A DNA stretch of 64,000 bases. Origin: Cheiracanthium punctorium (lineage: Eukaryota; Arthropoda; Arachnida; Araneae; Cheiracanthiidae). The translations under genes and the position numbers were made by a program. The notes beneath the pieces were generated by a model. It ran no database searches. It had not been told where the DNA came from and was given only the letters and a program-made list of their open reading frames with translations. Shown one piece after another: positions 54,032 to 64,000 of this stretch. The stretch spans positions 1 to 64,000 of the forward strand of contig JAWZYV010012253.1 in NCBI GenBank assembly GCA_038373885.1, read 5' to 3'. Each line of letters opens with the position of its first letter. The stretch's first letter is position 1.

Positions 54032-55135
54032 TTTTCTCCATTCGCCCGTTCGCTCTATTCCCGTACAAAGGAAGCATTAATCAAAGGAAACAAGAATGCG
54101 CTTCAAGTTTATGCACCGTTATTGATTGTGGTGTTTTAACTGGAATCGCATGCAGTAGGAAAATTTGGATTCCAAATAAACGGATAATTCGGAATATGTC
54201 TCACGTACAGCATACTCCGGAGCTATTCTTTCAGTTATCTCTCAAAAGAAACCAATCTTCAATTATGCCTACATTTGCGAGGACAATAAGTAAGTCTCAC
54301 GGAAAACATTCGAAAATGAACTGAATATTAGTCGGCTGCCAGTTTTTCAATTGTACGTCGCAGAAAAGTAGTGTTCGATCAATCCATGGCTTAAGATTTT
54401 ATATTAATTTTATTCTTAAATTTTATAAACTTTGAAAACGATAGACGAAATAACTAGGTAGCCTTGCCAAAACCTGGCCAGTATAGCAATAAAATAAATC
54501 AACAAATAATAACAAACAGGGAAATGTCGAAAAAAGCGAATTGCCGCTTTTTAAATATGGCTTAGCCAAGTTGTACCCCATTTTCCCTATCGTTCGCATT
54601 TTTCAAATAACTGGAAAATAAATGCATAATGAAGTATTTGTACACGCTCGCAAGTGACGTAATAGAACAAAATAAAAAAATGTTATAAGCAATGATTATA
54701 GACGTATAAGCAATTATTATATAGAGGTTTAATATATTACGGTCGAATTTCTATCACTGGGCGACCACTAGTTAATATAAATTGAGATAGAATATGGTAG
54801 AGTATAAATAACAAGTGTTCAGTTTAATGTTTTACAGTCTTTTATTAAGAATAATATATTACTTTTATAGCAAGCATAAAAGAATTTCATGAAATCTAAG
54901 TTGCTAATAATTTCTTAAAGATTATAATGTTGTAATTTCTAGAGATAGGGAGTTTTATGGGAGAAGCGGGAAAACCTGACGAATAATCATCATAAATTAT
55001 AAGAAAACCCACACACCAACATATATGAATAAAAGCTGGATTCTCAAGAAATCAAATACCAAGCATTTCTGAATCAGCTAGTACAATTTAAGTAATGTTT
55101 TTAAAACAAACGTTTTTAAACTACGGTGGCCTATT
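54032..55135. other. No recognised gene
   Basis: AT-rich. CAGCTAGT at 55075-55082 resembles a Helitron 3' end, but no hairpin or 5' partner was found. Confidence 0.45.
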
Positions 55136-55688
55136 GAGTACGTAGATATCCAAATTCCATGGTGTGCGGGTTAGCGAAATGATGTCTCCGGAAATTTCAA
55201 CTGTCCGTAAATCCACAAGTGTTGTGGAATAACGAAAATCTCTCGGTCGTAATGGATAGTAACCAGTGGCGTTTTCTCAGGGTGTGCAAGTCTTGTGTTA
55301 ACGCCCAATGAAAAACAGGGGGGTGGACTTATAATTTTATCGAATGAATTAAGAGAATCCTAATGTGACCCCCCCCCCCCCCCCGCCGTCCTGAAATTAA
55401 CACGAAATACGCGCTCCTGTGCTTCGAAATCAATGGCAGAATGTTAATATGCCTCCGGAATGACCAGATAACGAAGCGTTGCGATGTGGCAGCAAAACAC
55501 GCATATCGAGATGAGCAAGACAGTGGATGCGGCTTAGCTATAGTAATAACGATTTTATATGTGAAATTCCCGAACTCCATGGTGTGCGAGTTAGTGAAAT
55601 ATTGTGCCCGGAGATTTCAACTGTCCATAAATCCCTAACCAATGCGGTGCTAACGAAACTTTAATTGTACTAACCGTTACTAACGAAT
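55136..55688. repeat. CCATGGTGTGCGGG repeat modules
   Basis: Units such as AAATTCCATGGTGTGCGGGTTAGCGAAATGATGTCTCCGGAAATTTCAACTGTCCGTAAATCC occur at about 55149 and 55563 here and at about 56547, 56693 and 56832 beyond the hAT element, each followed by GTAACGAAAATCT-like sequence. They are degenerate tandem units of roughly 130-150 bp broken by insertions. A C-run lies at 55372-55384. Confidence 0.65.
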
Positions 55689-55696
55689 GACATAAG

Positions 55697-56533
55697 TAGG
55701 GAATGCAATCCCGATCCCGCGGGAACGGGATCCTGCGGGATCTCGCACAAATATTTGCGGGACTAGTCCCGCGGGAGTAAGACCGTAATCCCGCGGGATT
55801 GAAACTGAGAAATAAATTATTTTTATTACTTTTTCACGCCGCTTTCCCGATTATTAATTGGCCAAAAATTTTTGCATAAGATGAACAATAAGAACCAGTG
55901 ATCTTGGGCGTTCATACCTATTGGCAGGTAGGCGCCTTAGTTCCCCCCTGGCTCCCATGTTGTTATGATTTACGCACTGGTATAACGCAGAAGTGCTTCA
56001 ACAGTAAATATTGTATCTTTCTGGAACAGAACCCTTGTCTTGCCCCCCCCCCATCCATTAACAACCATATGGCCATTCATGGTAGGGATATCTTTAAAAG
56101 GTGAACTTCAGTTAACCACTAAAAATGTATGGCTCCTTCGCGGTTTCAAAGAAAGAAATCGTTTGTTAAGCGCTTTTGTATCCTCTATCAAAATTAGATG
56201 AAGATTAGGTAGACGAGTGCCTCTTTAAGTTGTCTTTTTTACATTCTTCTTTTTTTTATCAACTAAGAAATAACAGAATATTATTATGAATATCATGACT
56301 AGAATTTTCAAATTTATGCAAGGTATTGTATTAATTATCAAATAAGATAAATAATTATTATTAAACTTGCTTACAATCTAGTGCTTACAAACTAGTGCTT
56401 ACAATCTTACTTTTTCCTGCTTTTCTCTACCGAAATCAATTTTTAGTTCAATGAAATATTAATCCCGCGGAATTGCGGGATCAACAAATCTCAATCCCGC
56501 AAAGCGAAAAACAGTGCAGGATTGCATTCCCTA
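55697..56533. mobile_element. hAT element with GGGATCCCGCGGGA subterminal repeats, 8 bp TSD
   Basis: TAGGGAATGCAATCCCG at the left and GGATTGCATTCCCTA at the right are inverted ends flanked by the perfect duplication GACATAAG (55689-55696 and 56534-56541). Many ATCCCGCGGGAT-type palindromes lie near both ends, like the GGGCTCGGGCTC cluster of the hAT at 21873. 837 bp, no transposase. It interrupts the CCATGGTGTG repeat array. Confidence 0.93.
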
Positions 56534-56541
56534 GACATAAG

Positions 56542-56880
56542 TGGAATTCCCAAACTGCTTGGTATAAGGTCAGGTGAAATAATGTGCCCGGAAATGTGAA
56601 CTGCTCGTAAATCTGTAACGGATGCTGTAGTAACGAAAATCTTAATGCTAACGCAACTCGCATCTCGGATTAACGAATGGCTTATGAGAAATTTCCCAAC
56701 TCCATGATGTGCGTGCTGACCACCAGCCCGCAAATTTGAACTGTCCGTAAATCCGAAACGGATCTGGTACTAATGAAAATCTCACTGAACTAACTTATAC
56801 TAACGAAGTACTAAAGATTGGCAAATGTGAAATTGTTAAACTCCTTTGTGTGCGGGCTGGGGAAATGCACCTCTTAACAA
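56542..56880. repeat. CCATGGTGTGCGGG repeat modules (continuation)
   Basis: Three further degenerate units of the array interrupted at 55697 (CAAACTGCTTGGTATAAGG, CCAACTCCATGATGTGCGTG and TTAAACTCCTTTGTGTGCGGG starts). Confidence 0.6.
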
Positions 56881-58595
56881 AACTCATATTATACCACCTT
56901 TGTAAGGTGGCCATCATTAAAAGGTGACCAATTTTAATGTTCTCGAGTGTGAGGGTTGTCACCTTAGACAGTTTCCACTTTATTTAGTTTCTGAAAAGAA
57001 CAAAACTCTACAGAAATATGAAAAATCATAATTGTGCATAACTTAATTAATATTTCATGATAAATAAGTTTTAATATATGAAAAAAACGTAGGAAGTTTG
57101 ACTTTTGACATAATTCGTTTTTGAGAAGGTGTAAATGAATTTTTTGGCATACATTCACTTTTTCATTCTCTAATAATGTAGTCACTTTTTCTACAAAATA
57201 ATGTTATCAGTAAAGTTTGAGTAAACATTTTAAATGAAAATATATATGTTTTGAAGTAAAAATAAGAATAAGTGAGATGATATTTTAAAACATGCATTAT
57301 CATTTGCCCTTTACGTTTTTCTCGCGCTCCCCGCTCCCTGGGGGGGGGGGGGGACGCTACTTTAAAGATCGACTAACTGTAGAGCATAATGTCTTTGGGT
57401 GCTCCTGTAAAATATCTATTTATGCTATATGCAATTTTCAATAGATTCCTAGGTACGGTATTATGTATATATATATTAATGACTATGACATTTTATCTCT
57501 CACCCCCTTTATTGAAAATTGTTCGAAAAATGTGTCCCAAAAATGCGACGTAAAAGTATGCGACATATATATTTATTGAGTATTTTACATATATTTAAAT
57601 ACTATTAGTTCCCAACAGCTTTAATCTATTGTTACAATATTTCGTAAGCTGTAGAATATGCACCACATGTATTTTTCCTTAAATAGGTTGCAATCATAAA
57701 AATTTCAACAGCTTAAGAAAATTGTTGAGTATTGAATTGTTTATTTTTTTACTGTGTAATGTCTTATCCTCCTGAATTCTGTATCCCTCAATTAATATTT
57801 ATCTACTTAACTGTATTTGTGCTCGCGCATGCATTCTTTTTACTTCTTCTATAATTTTTTCCTTCTTGATGTTAACTTTGTTATGTGATGCGTCTGTTTC
57901 TTCCGTTCTAAATGTTATATTAAAATACCACGCTTAGTATATTTGTGCCATAACTCTGCTAACATTTCTAAAAGGTTATGGACACCAGGTGGATTAATTT
58001 ATTTATTTGCTGATTTTTAACGTTCGTTTCAAGGCTGCATCATTCCTCGAAATGGCGATTGGAACTTTGCGAATTGAAACGCTGAATAAAAAAGATAATT
58101 ACGAAACATGGAAACATAAAACATGGACTCATAAAATTAACCCTCCTACTTCCAGTCGGTGAAATAAACGAAAGAAAGAATAAAAGAAAAAGGGGTTTGA
58201 GATAAAATGACATAGTCAATTAATATGGTTTTAATATGGCAATAATGAAACTAAAAAATTAGGGAGGTTCAGGGGGTCTCGCCCTGACGAGGCTCGAACA
58301 GCCGAGTTTTTCTTTTTAATCTTTAGAATGTGGTGAAAGATGTCGCTAGCTTTATTCGATGAAACTTCTTGCAACATGCATTGTTATAGTTTTTCAAATG
58401 TTCCACATTTCTTCTTCATTAAAGAAAATTGAAAAATTATTTTTAAACTGTGCTAAATTAATCATTCTCTGTTTAAATGAATTAAAGCTAACCTATGTAC
58501 AGTTAAATTACAAACATCTTGTACGAATACGTATTTCGTACGTATTCTTGTACGTAACGAACAGCCGAGTTATCATTATATTTGATAACATATAT
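56881..58595. other. No recognised gene; one copy of the 46 kb repeat family
   Basis: Positions 57375-57560 (AGAGCATAATGTCTTTGGGTGCTCCTGTAAAATATC) resemble a unit of the 46290 array. A G-run is at 57340-57353. Otherwise AT-rich. Confidence 0.45.
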
Positions 58596-59888
58596 CCCTA
58601 GTAGCAATGACTGTTTGTTTTCTGCTCGGTCGTTCATCGACTCATCGTTAACTCATCGACTCGTCGAATTCAGTCATCGGCAAGTGCACTTTTGTTTATC
58701 TGCAATAGATGAATTTTTATTCATGGATAGAAGTGATCTAGACGAGCAGTTTCGCCGATGGGAAACCGAAAAACAATATCTTATCCGAAACTGCAGCTCT
58801 ATAGTCAACGGGCCTTGCAGGTGTCCCCAGTGGTTTACACTTTACCCAAATTCCTATAAATATTTGCGTAATTTAGATCTGCCTTTGCAAGGGAAACTTT
58901 GAACAATTCTTGAATTAATCGCATAATTTACTTCAAATTTCTTGTATTGGGGTTGGGAGGGGGCAGGGGGTGGTATCCCCCCCCTTGCCCCCCCACAAAA
59001 TTTAAATTTGAAAAGAAATATTTACCAAAAAATGTAAGTGTTTATTATATAAAAATCGTTTGTAATATTTAAATAATTTTTTAAAAATGTGTTTAAAAAA
59101 AAAGAAAAGAAAATCTATTTGAGCGTCAGCTGCATTATAAGAAAAACGGAAACTTCATTAAAATGAGCAACTCTTTTGAAACCTCTTTAATGTAAACAGC
59201 AAGAAGAGAAATCAGTTAATTTTTAAAAGTTATCCAAGAAATATGAAAGTTAAAATCGCACTAAAATTCCTATACAATTGGTAATATTGTTTTTTAATTA
59301 TTAATTATGAATTTTGTTGCTACTTACATACATTGGTAAAAAGTGAAATTAATTTCTTTCCAATCGAATAATTTGAATATTATTAATAATAGCTGAACAA
59401 AACTTCGTCAAAATTTCACGCAAAGTCCCAATCTGAGACTAAAATAACCTGTACTTCACACTTTGCCTTTCACATGACAAGATTCGATGATCTAGAGGTA
59501 GCGCACTTATCTCGTAATCTGTACGCTCAGGGTTCGGGCTCGAGGGAGGAAGGATTTTTTTTTTTTTTTTTTTTTTTCAGAAAAACGGAAATTTAGCATA
59601 CAAAAACGAAAACATAATAAACAGAACGGACATTTTTTGAAAATTTTGCTGCCAGTCGTTTATTTTTTATTAACAAATATATTTTTCACAGTTTATCGGT
59701 TTCTTTTCGTTATTTCATCGGAGTCATCGGGAAACGATGATCGGCTTTATGGCTCCCCGAGCGGACATTTTGTACCAGTTGCCGATGAAATGTCCCCTTT
59801 TTTGGATGAAAAGCCGTGATCGGCCATTGCTCCTTCTCCTCGGATTTAACTCACCCGCCTCTCATCGACCCATCTATTGCTACTAGGG
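58596..59888. mobile_element. DNA element with CCCTAGTAGCAAT ends
   Basis: CCCTAGTAGCAATGA at the left and its complement (ATTGCTACTAGGG) at the right bound a 1.29 kb segment. CATCG/CGATG motifs cluster near both ends (TTCATCGACTCATCG, TCATCGACTCGTCG; right CATCGGAGTCATCGGGAAACGATG, CTCATCGACCCATC), as in DNA transposons with subterminal transposase sites. An open frame from 58723 (MDRSDLDEQF ... CRCPQWFTLYPNS) is not recognised. The target duplication is unclear (AT on both sides). The element contains a tRNA-like segment and a T-run at 59486-59580. Confidence 0.6.
59486..59577 (+). pseudogene. tRNA-like sequence followed by T-run
   Basis: GATGATCTAGAGGTAGCGCAC has tRNA A-box character and GGTTCGGGCTC (59531-59541) resembles a B box, about 40 bases apart. 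A 24-base T-run follows, which would terminate Pol III. The cloverleaf stems do not close convincingly, so this is a tRNA-derived relic or SINE head, not a functional tRNA gene. Confidence 0.35.
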
Positions 59889-59900
59889 ATTGTACTATAC

Positions 59901-60411
59901 ACGGTGTCTCAAAAGTTTGTTGGCAAATTTAGCATGCTGTTGTATCATACCATGACAAACAAGATTTATATGGGAACTTGTGTCCAGACATGCAATCGGC
60001 GATGTTCGTAGGTTTATGGAAGCATGATCATTTCATCCCAGGACGTTGCCAGAGATGAATGTATCGTTCTACTAACTCAGAATTGGCCGATTTTTTGTAT
60101 GGTGCTGCGGAAGCCATACTAATAAATCAGTGTTTTAATAAAAGTCACACCACTTTTGACGCCATTTCTCCTTCCACTGTACACCTGCGAAAATTGTGCT
60201 CAAGGTACATCGTGAACGCTGCTCGTCAACTCTCATCCGCGACACCATACACCTAGGTTAAAATTATTAAGCTTCCATAAGCCTGTAAACATCGCCCTCT
60301 AGCCTTCGCCGTTTGCATTTCCGGACACAAGCTCCTACGTAAATCTTCTTTGTCATGGTATGACAGACCAGTTTGTTAAGTTTGGCAACAAACATCCTTT
60401 AGAGACATCCT
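59901..60411. mobile_element. Long-TIR MITE (about 130 bp arms)
   Basis: The left arm ACGGTGTCTCAAAAGTTTG continues TTGGCAAATTTAGC...ATCATACCATGACAAACAAGATTTA...CTTGTGTCCAGACATGCAATCGGCGA...TTATGGAAGC. The right arm is its imperfect complement starting at GCTTCCATAAGCC (60269) and ending AGAGACATCCT. The ends resemble mariner-type GTGTCYCAAAA. The centre (60030-60260) has a 65-codon open frame without recognised similarity. Confidence 0.75.
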
Positions 60412-60689
60412 TTATTTCCCTCATTAGTTTACGACCGCTTTCCCGTTTTTTCAGTAGTTTGGGGAAAAAATTGTGTTTAGAGGCAAAGAATTCAACTAAA
60501 GCTTAATTGTCATCTGCTCCAGTTTGGAATTCTTATTCCAAATAATTTTGTAAAAAAAGAACCAAGTGGTAATCAGAGGCTGGTCAGTCTGAAGATGACT
60601 TCGGATGGCAATTACCTACCCTAGTTCAGGAATTTTCGGACAAGTCGCCAATGCAGCACGGCCGATTATCTACACAAGGGATCTAGACC

Positions 60690-60858
60690 GAGGGGGGTCC
60701 TTCTAAGGGGTCTTAACCCTTATTTACGCGAAGTTGCGGAGAAATCCACGGTAAACTCCGAACGTATTGGTCGGCGGACGCGACCTGGGTTTGAGCCAGG
60801 TACTTTCTGTCTCCCAGTTCAGAGTGCTATGTGCTCGGCCACTGGTGGGTCATGCAGC
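60690..60858 (-). mobile_element. tRNA-derived SINE, - strand
   Basis: On the - strand: CAGTGGCCGAGCACATAGCAC (A box TGGCCGAGCAC) and GGCTCAAACCC (B box), then CGCGTCCGCCGACCAATACGTTCGGAGTTTACCGTGGATTTCTCC, matching the SINE body at 50660-50700. It is 3' truncated or diverged beyond about 60690. Confidence 0.7.
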
Positions 60859-62148
60859 ATGTGAAAAGGCATTATCATGATGCAATATGATGTGCTTCCT
60901 ATTGAACATCACCTGGCTGTTTTCTTTGCTTTACTTAAATCAATGAAGATGCACACACACACGCACAAAAAAAAAAAAAAAAAAAAAATTAGTATAGTTC
61001 AACAAACACTGTTGTGTCTTATTTGCTTTAGACTGTTTAGTTTTAACGTTACAAAGACGCAATGGCATCGATTTCACTTCTGTGTCAATTTCTTCATGGA
61101 TCTTGGAATGCCTCTCATTGTGATCCAGTCTATCAATATCTTTTGCATCGATGGGAGAGAATAGGCTAACTATTCGATAAGAGAAAATCCTAGTCTATTT
61201 CCTAAGATTAAAAGATCATTCCCTATACTCGTCTTGTTACAATCTTCTGAACCAGTTCATTCAGGAACTTCTTCGTAAAAAACCAAGAAATTTAGTGAGC
61301 AGGTAGTAAAATGATCACTCAATAAACTGATGCATATTAAAAATTCGAAAATAGCGTCTAATGCATTTTATTTTACACTTGAAATCCTTTAGGGAATTGA
61401 TAAAACAAGAAATCTGGAGTCCGCAAGTATGTTTAACTAATATTTTCTTCAACAGTTATAGAAAAAACTCATCATGCTATTTTATTTTTGTTTCATTTAA
61501 GCCATTTTATCTGGTGCGTCAATAACCAAACAAGCATCACGAGCAGGCAAAATGTTTTCTGGAGACTGTTGTTCTTAAACGGATAGATAAGCAACATTCT
61601 TTAATTCCAAGCCATGTAGATAGTTTTACCAGGGCCGTAACCAGAGGGAGGGGGCTACGGGGGCTGTGCCCTACCTAGCCGGCTTTCAGCCCCCCCTAAG
61701 ATTTTCAATTTTTTTTGTAAATTTACAAATAAATTCTAGAAACGACTGATTTTTAACAATCGCTAAATTTTACATCATAAAAAATACCCATTGTTTTGGG
61801 AGAATTTCTCATCACAATGGCCAGATTTCTATACATACGGTTATTTATTTTGCTGCTCTTGGCTGCATCGCTCTTGGCTATATTCTTTGATGTAGAATCG
61901 GTTTTCGGATTTTTCCGAGTACACGAAACTGCCGGTTTCCTTTTAATTTCCTTACAATTTTATCTTTACAATTATATATTTAAAATGAAAAAAAAATGCA
62001 CTTTTCAGTAAATTTTTAATTTACTGAATTTAATTGTTGTTGTTGTTTAATCGTTAACATTTTTTTTTATTTTACAGAGTTTATTATTATTATTATTGGA
62101 TAGCATTTAATGGATTGCAAAAGGCACAATTAACTAGTAACTACGCAG
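60859..62148. other. No recognised gene; element debris
   Basis: An A-run at 60968-60988 and a G/C-rich patch at 61630-61700 (CAGGGCCGTAACCAGAGGG..., a DNA-element-like left end without a partner). A 71-codon hydrophobic frame at 61796-62011 has two membrane-like stretches, but no start context, splice signals or similarity support it. Confidence 0.4.
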
Positions 62149-62344
62149 GCCCGTAGTCAGGGGGGCGCTGAAGGGTGATCAGCACCCCCTGGAAAAATTT
62201 GAGCGCCCTCTAGACGTCTCATAATTTTTCACGAATTTTTAACGAAATTTCAAACGTGGAAGAATTTGACTTTTATCGAGACGACCTTAAATATTGTTGC
62301 AGAATACTCTGTTAATTCCTCGGTTCGTCTTTCTAAAGTCCAGT

Positions 62345-62838
62345 TGATGTAGAAAGTTCTAGTAAAGGGTCCACTAGTCAGGATGGAACACAAACTTTAT
62401 TGCTTCTAGAACTTCATCGAATAATCAGTTGTACAAAATTCACAAGCACAATCAGTCAGTAACGTGCTGATAACAGTCCGCTTAGTACAAAAGCGTTCAC
62501 AAATGCTGTATTTCTCATACAAAATAAAACACTTCCACAGGCATGAATTCAGTGGAAACGTACGAGGGTAATCGTACACTGTGCCTCAAGACTCAGCAAT
62601 GAAGAATTTACACACATCACTTAAAAACCAGCTTTAAAAATCAAGCAAAATACAGCAATTCGCAGCGTAATGCAGCAAATTCACTCAACGAGAGCTCGAT
62701 GAACACTGAACTGAGGAGTCTGTTATGTCTGTATTTATAGGTGACGCAGAAGCTACAAGGAGCATCTAGAAGAATGTATCTCCCGAAGATTCCACGTAAA
62801 ACTGGACTTTTGATTACGTCATAAAAATGTAGCTGAAT
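62345..62838 (-). repeat. Possible solo LTR
   Basis: On the - strand this ~490 bp segment has a TATAAATAC box (about 62728-62720), a CTCCTCAGTTCAGTGTTCATCG start-like region, and an AATAAA signal (about 62401-62396). This is the promoter-to-poly(A) order of an LTR, bounded by TGATTCAGC and CTACATCA. No second copy, internal coding sequence or target duplication was found, so boundaries are approximate. Confidence 0.4.
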
Positions 62839-62910
62839 CATTAGGCTATTGTGTGGTTTTAATGCAGAAAAAACAACTTTAAAGGGCCCATTCGAAAAAT
62901 AGCGCGAAAT

Positions 62911-62928
62911 GTCGCCAAGCTTGGCGAC
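62911..62928. repeat. 18 bp perfect palindrome GTCGCCAAGCTTGGCGAC (second copy)
   Basis: Identical to 46165-46182. It is followed by TTTTTTGGCGAAATATCACCAAATTTGGCGCC, the vocabulary of the 45.7 kb array in inverse order. Confidence 0.9.
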
Positions 62929-63289
62929 TTTTTTGGCGAAATATCACCAAATTTGGCGCCAAAAGTAAGTCCCCAAAAGTGAGGTTAGTGAAGTTCTAAC
63001 ATCAATATTTCTCGAGATTTCTGGAAAACCCCATAGAAACCAATAGAAAAACATTAAACTCCACATCTCGCATTCAAGTTAACCGATTTTGATGCAATAA
63101 AATGCAAAATTTTATTATTTAACGCGTAGAACACGAATTTTAAACCCAAAAACAGCGGGTTGCCCCGAAAATTCGTAACAATATTTAAAAACATTAGGGA
63201 TTAAAATCCCCGCACCCGAAAAAATAATCGTAGTCAAAAATTTCTTTAAAAAAATTAAGTGTGCTGACTACGGATAAGTTTGCTGAAAT

Positions 63290-63478
63290 ATGCAAGCAAA
63301 AAATTGCTTTTTCGGACTCCTTGCTGCTGTGAGAACTTTTGGCTGTAGTACAGCATTGTGCGAGTCAATATTTTCTGTACTTACAAGACTGAACAGACAA
63401 CAAAGACAATCTATGTGTCACAATAGACTTTCAAATTTAATACTTTTAGCTTTTGAAAAGCAGCGCGCAAAAATATAG
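63290..63478 (+). pseudogene. hAT transposase C-terminal dimerisation fragment
   Basis: 62 codons, including GCSTALCESIFSVLTRLNR and QSMCHNRLSNLILLAFEKQR. The C/S-E-S-x-FS-x-L-x-x-x-x-x-x-x-R-x-SM-x-x-x-RL-x-x-L pattern is the hAT C-terminal dimerisation domain of the ZMYM/KIAA-like group. The catalytic RNase-H-fold domain upstream is absent. It is a transposon remnant. Confidence 0.8.
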
Positions 63479-63480
63479 AT

Positions 63481-64000
63481 TTGAATATATTTTTCAAACA
63501 TTTAAACGAAAAGAAGTACAGGCGGCTGCAACTGTACAAAAAGTGTTTAACATTGTTAATAATAATTTATATTTGTAATAATTATAGCTATGTCGTAAAT
63601 TCTAAATCTTGGACTCTTTTGTATAATTTTCGTTATATACTTTTTTTTGGGGGGGGGGGCGGAGAATTTAATTTTTTTTCAAAGTTTCTCTAAGAATTAA
63701 TTTGATCAAGAGAAATATAGAATTTTTAAAATTATTCAAAATATTTAGATCTGTTATTCATAGGAAATCATCAACTATATTATATTTCGTAGTGAAATTG
63801 TAAGTAGATTTAAATGTTAAGGACGTTATGTTTTTAATTCGGATTTGTAAATTTTCTGCTGTTATGTGATAAATTTTACAGTGCATTGAAAAATGTACAG
63901 CTGCGGAAAAAAAAGGCTCACTTCTACTTTTTTCGGCCGTCGTTCGTCGTACAGCAAAGTTACAGATACCAATCATTTACGATTGACGTACGCTTTAATT
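63481..64000. other. AT-rich end of window, no recognised feature
   Basis: G-run at 63648-63659. Nothing else was recognised. Confidence 0.5.

Larger units (their letters stand above)
62149..63480 (+). mobile_element. Degraded hAT transposon
   Basis: CAGGCCCGTAGTCAGGGGGGCGC at 62149 is a hAT-like left end. A C-terminal hAT transposase fragment lies at 63290-63478. The middle is replaced by an LTR-like segment (62345-62838) and CGCCAA-palindrome sequence (62900-62960). The right end was not resolved (a GGGGGGGGGGCGG run at 63650 may be near it). Confidence 0.4.

Noticed and set aside
54995..55082. Helitron ending in CAGCTAGT
   Set aside because: Only the terminal word matches; no hairpin and no 5' terminus located.
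59486..59577. Functional tRNA gene
   Set aside because: A- and B-box-like words are present but the stems do not pair well and no clear acceptor end is visible; kept only as a tRNA-like relic.
61796..62011. Short hydrophobic frame resembling a membrane protein
   Set aside because: AT-rich sequence easily yields hydrophobic frames; no homology, splice sites or conserved context seen.
50000..64000. Additional upstream ankyrin exons of ANKRD6 on the minus strand
   Set aside because: I looked for TPLHLAA/TALHxAA-type exons with AG/GT borders and found none; the 5' part is probably outside the window.

Overview
This is an AT-rich animal nuclear sequence with long introns, GT-AG exons of conserved animal proteins and a dense, multi-layered load of transposable elements. 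The element mix (Helitrons, Tigger/pogo, several hAT families, a Ty3/gypsy element, tRNA-derived SINEs) fits an arthropod. A chelicerate is plausible, but the species cannot be fixed from the sequence. Nothing is bacterial: there are no operons, Shine-Dalgarno-led genes or CRISPR arrays.

Two host genes are supported, and they converge tail to tail. On the + strand, exons at 4180-4322, 11877-11949 and 27902-28117 join in frame into the C-terminal 143 residues of a protein resembling MTRES1 (C6orf203), a mitochondrial RNA-binding S4-like factor. Its 5' exons are upstream of the window or were not recognised. On the - strand, seven exons between 48195 and 29680 encode the C-terminal 633 residues of an ankyrin-repeat protein of the ANKRD6/diversin (Drosophila diego) family, a planar cell polarity/Wnt-pathway scaffold. 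Four consecutive exons are exactly 99 nt, phase 0, one ankyrin repeat each. Its 5' exons lie beyond 48.2 kb and were not found in the window.

Region by region: 1-1430 is a CpG-rich block followed by AT-rich sequence ending in a poly(A) signal (possible promoter/first exon or small transcript). 1.4-4.1 kb is AT-rich with a 4x75 bp tandem array. 4.3-11.9 kb (MTRES1 intron) holds a Helitron with a helicase remnant and a nested MITE, a Tigger-like MITE, a piggyBac-like MITE and a truncated DDE transposase gene. 11.9-27.9 kb (next MTRES1 intron) holds a long-TIR element, a hAT-like element with a nested Tigger MITE, a Helitron 5' end split by a complete 5.1 kb gypsy element that is itself split by a 583 bp hAT-like MITE, and another hAT element with a nested MITE. 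28.1-48 kb is ANKRD6 plus intronic elements: a decayed Tigger, a complete-ended pogo-family element with a broken transposase gene, SINEs, and satellite-like repeats rich in CGCCAA palindromes. 48.2-64 kb has no recognised host exon and is an accumulation of SINEs, hAT MITEs, two Helitrons (one carrying eight ~153 bp repeats), foldback elements, a possible solo LTR and a hAT transposase fragment.

All boundaries come from reading terminal repeats, target-site duplications and splice sites by eye. Family names for elements are inferences from those termini. No novel cellular system is evident. The most interesting material is the nested transposon stratigraphy, the dispersed palindromic CGCCAA repeats and a MITE inserted 38 bp from an ANKRD6 splice acceptor.
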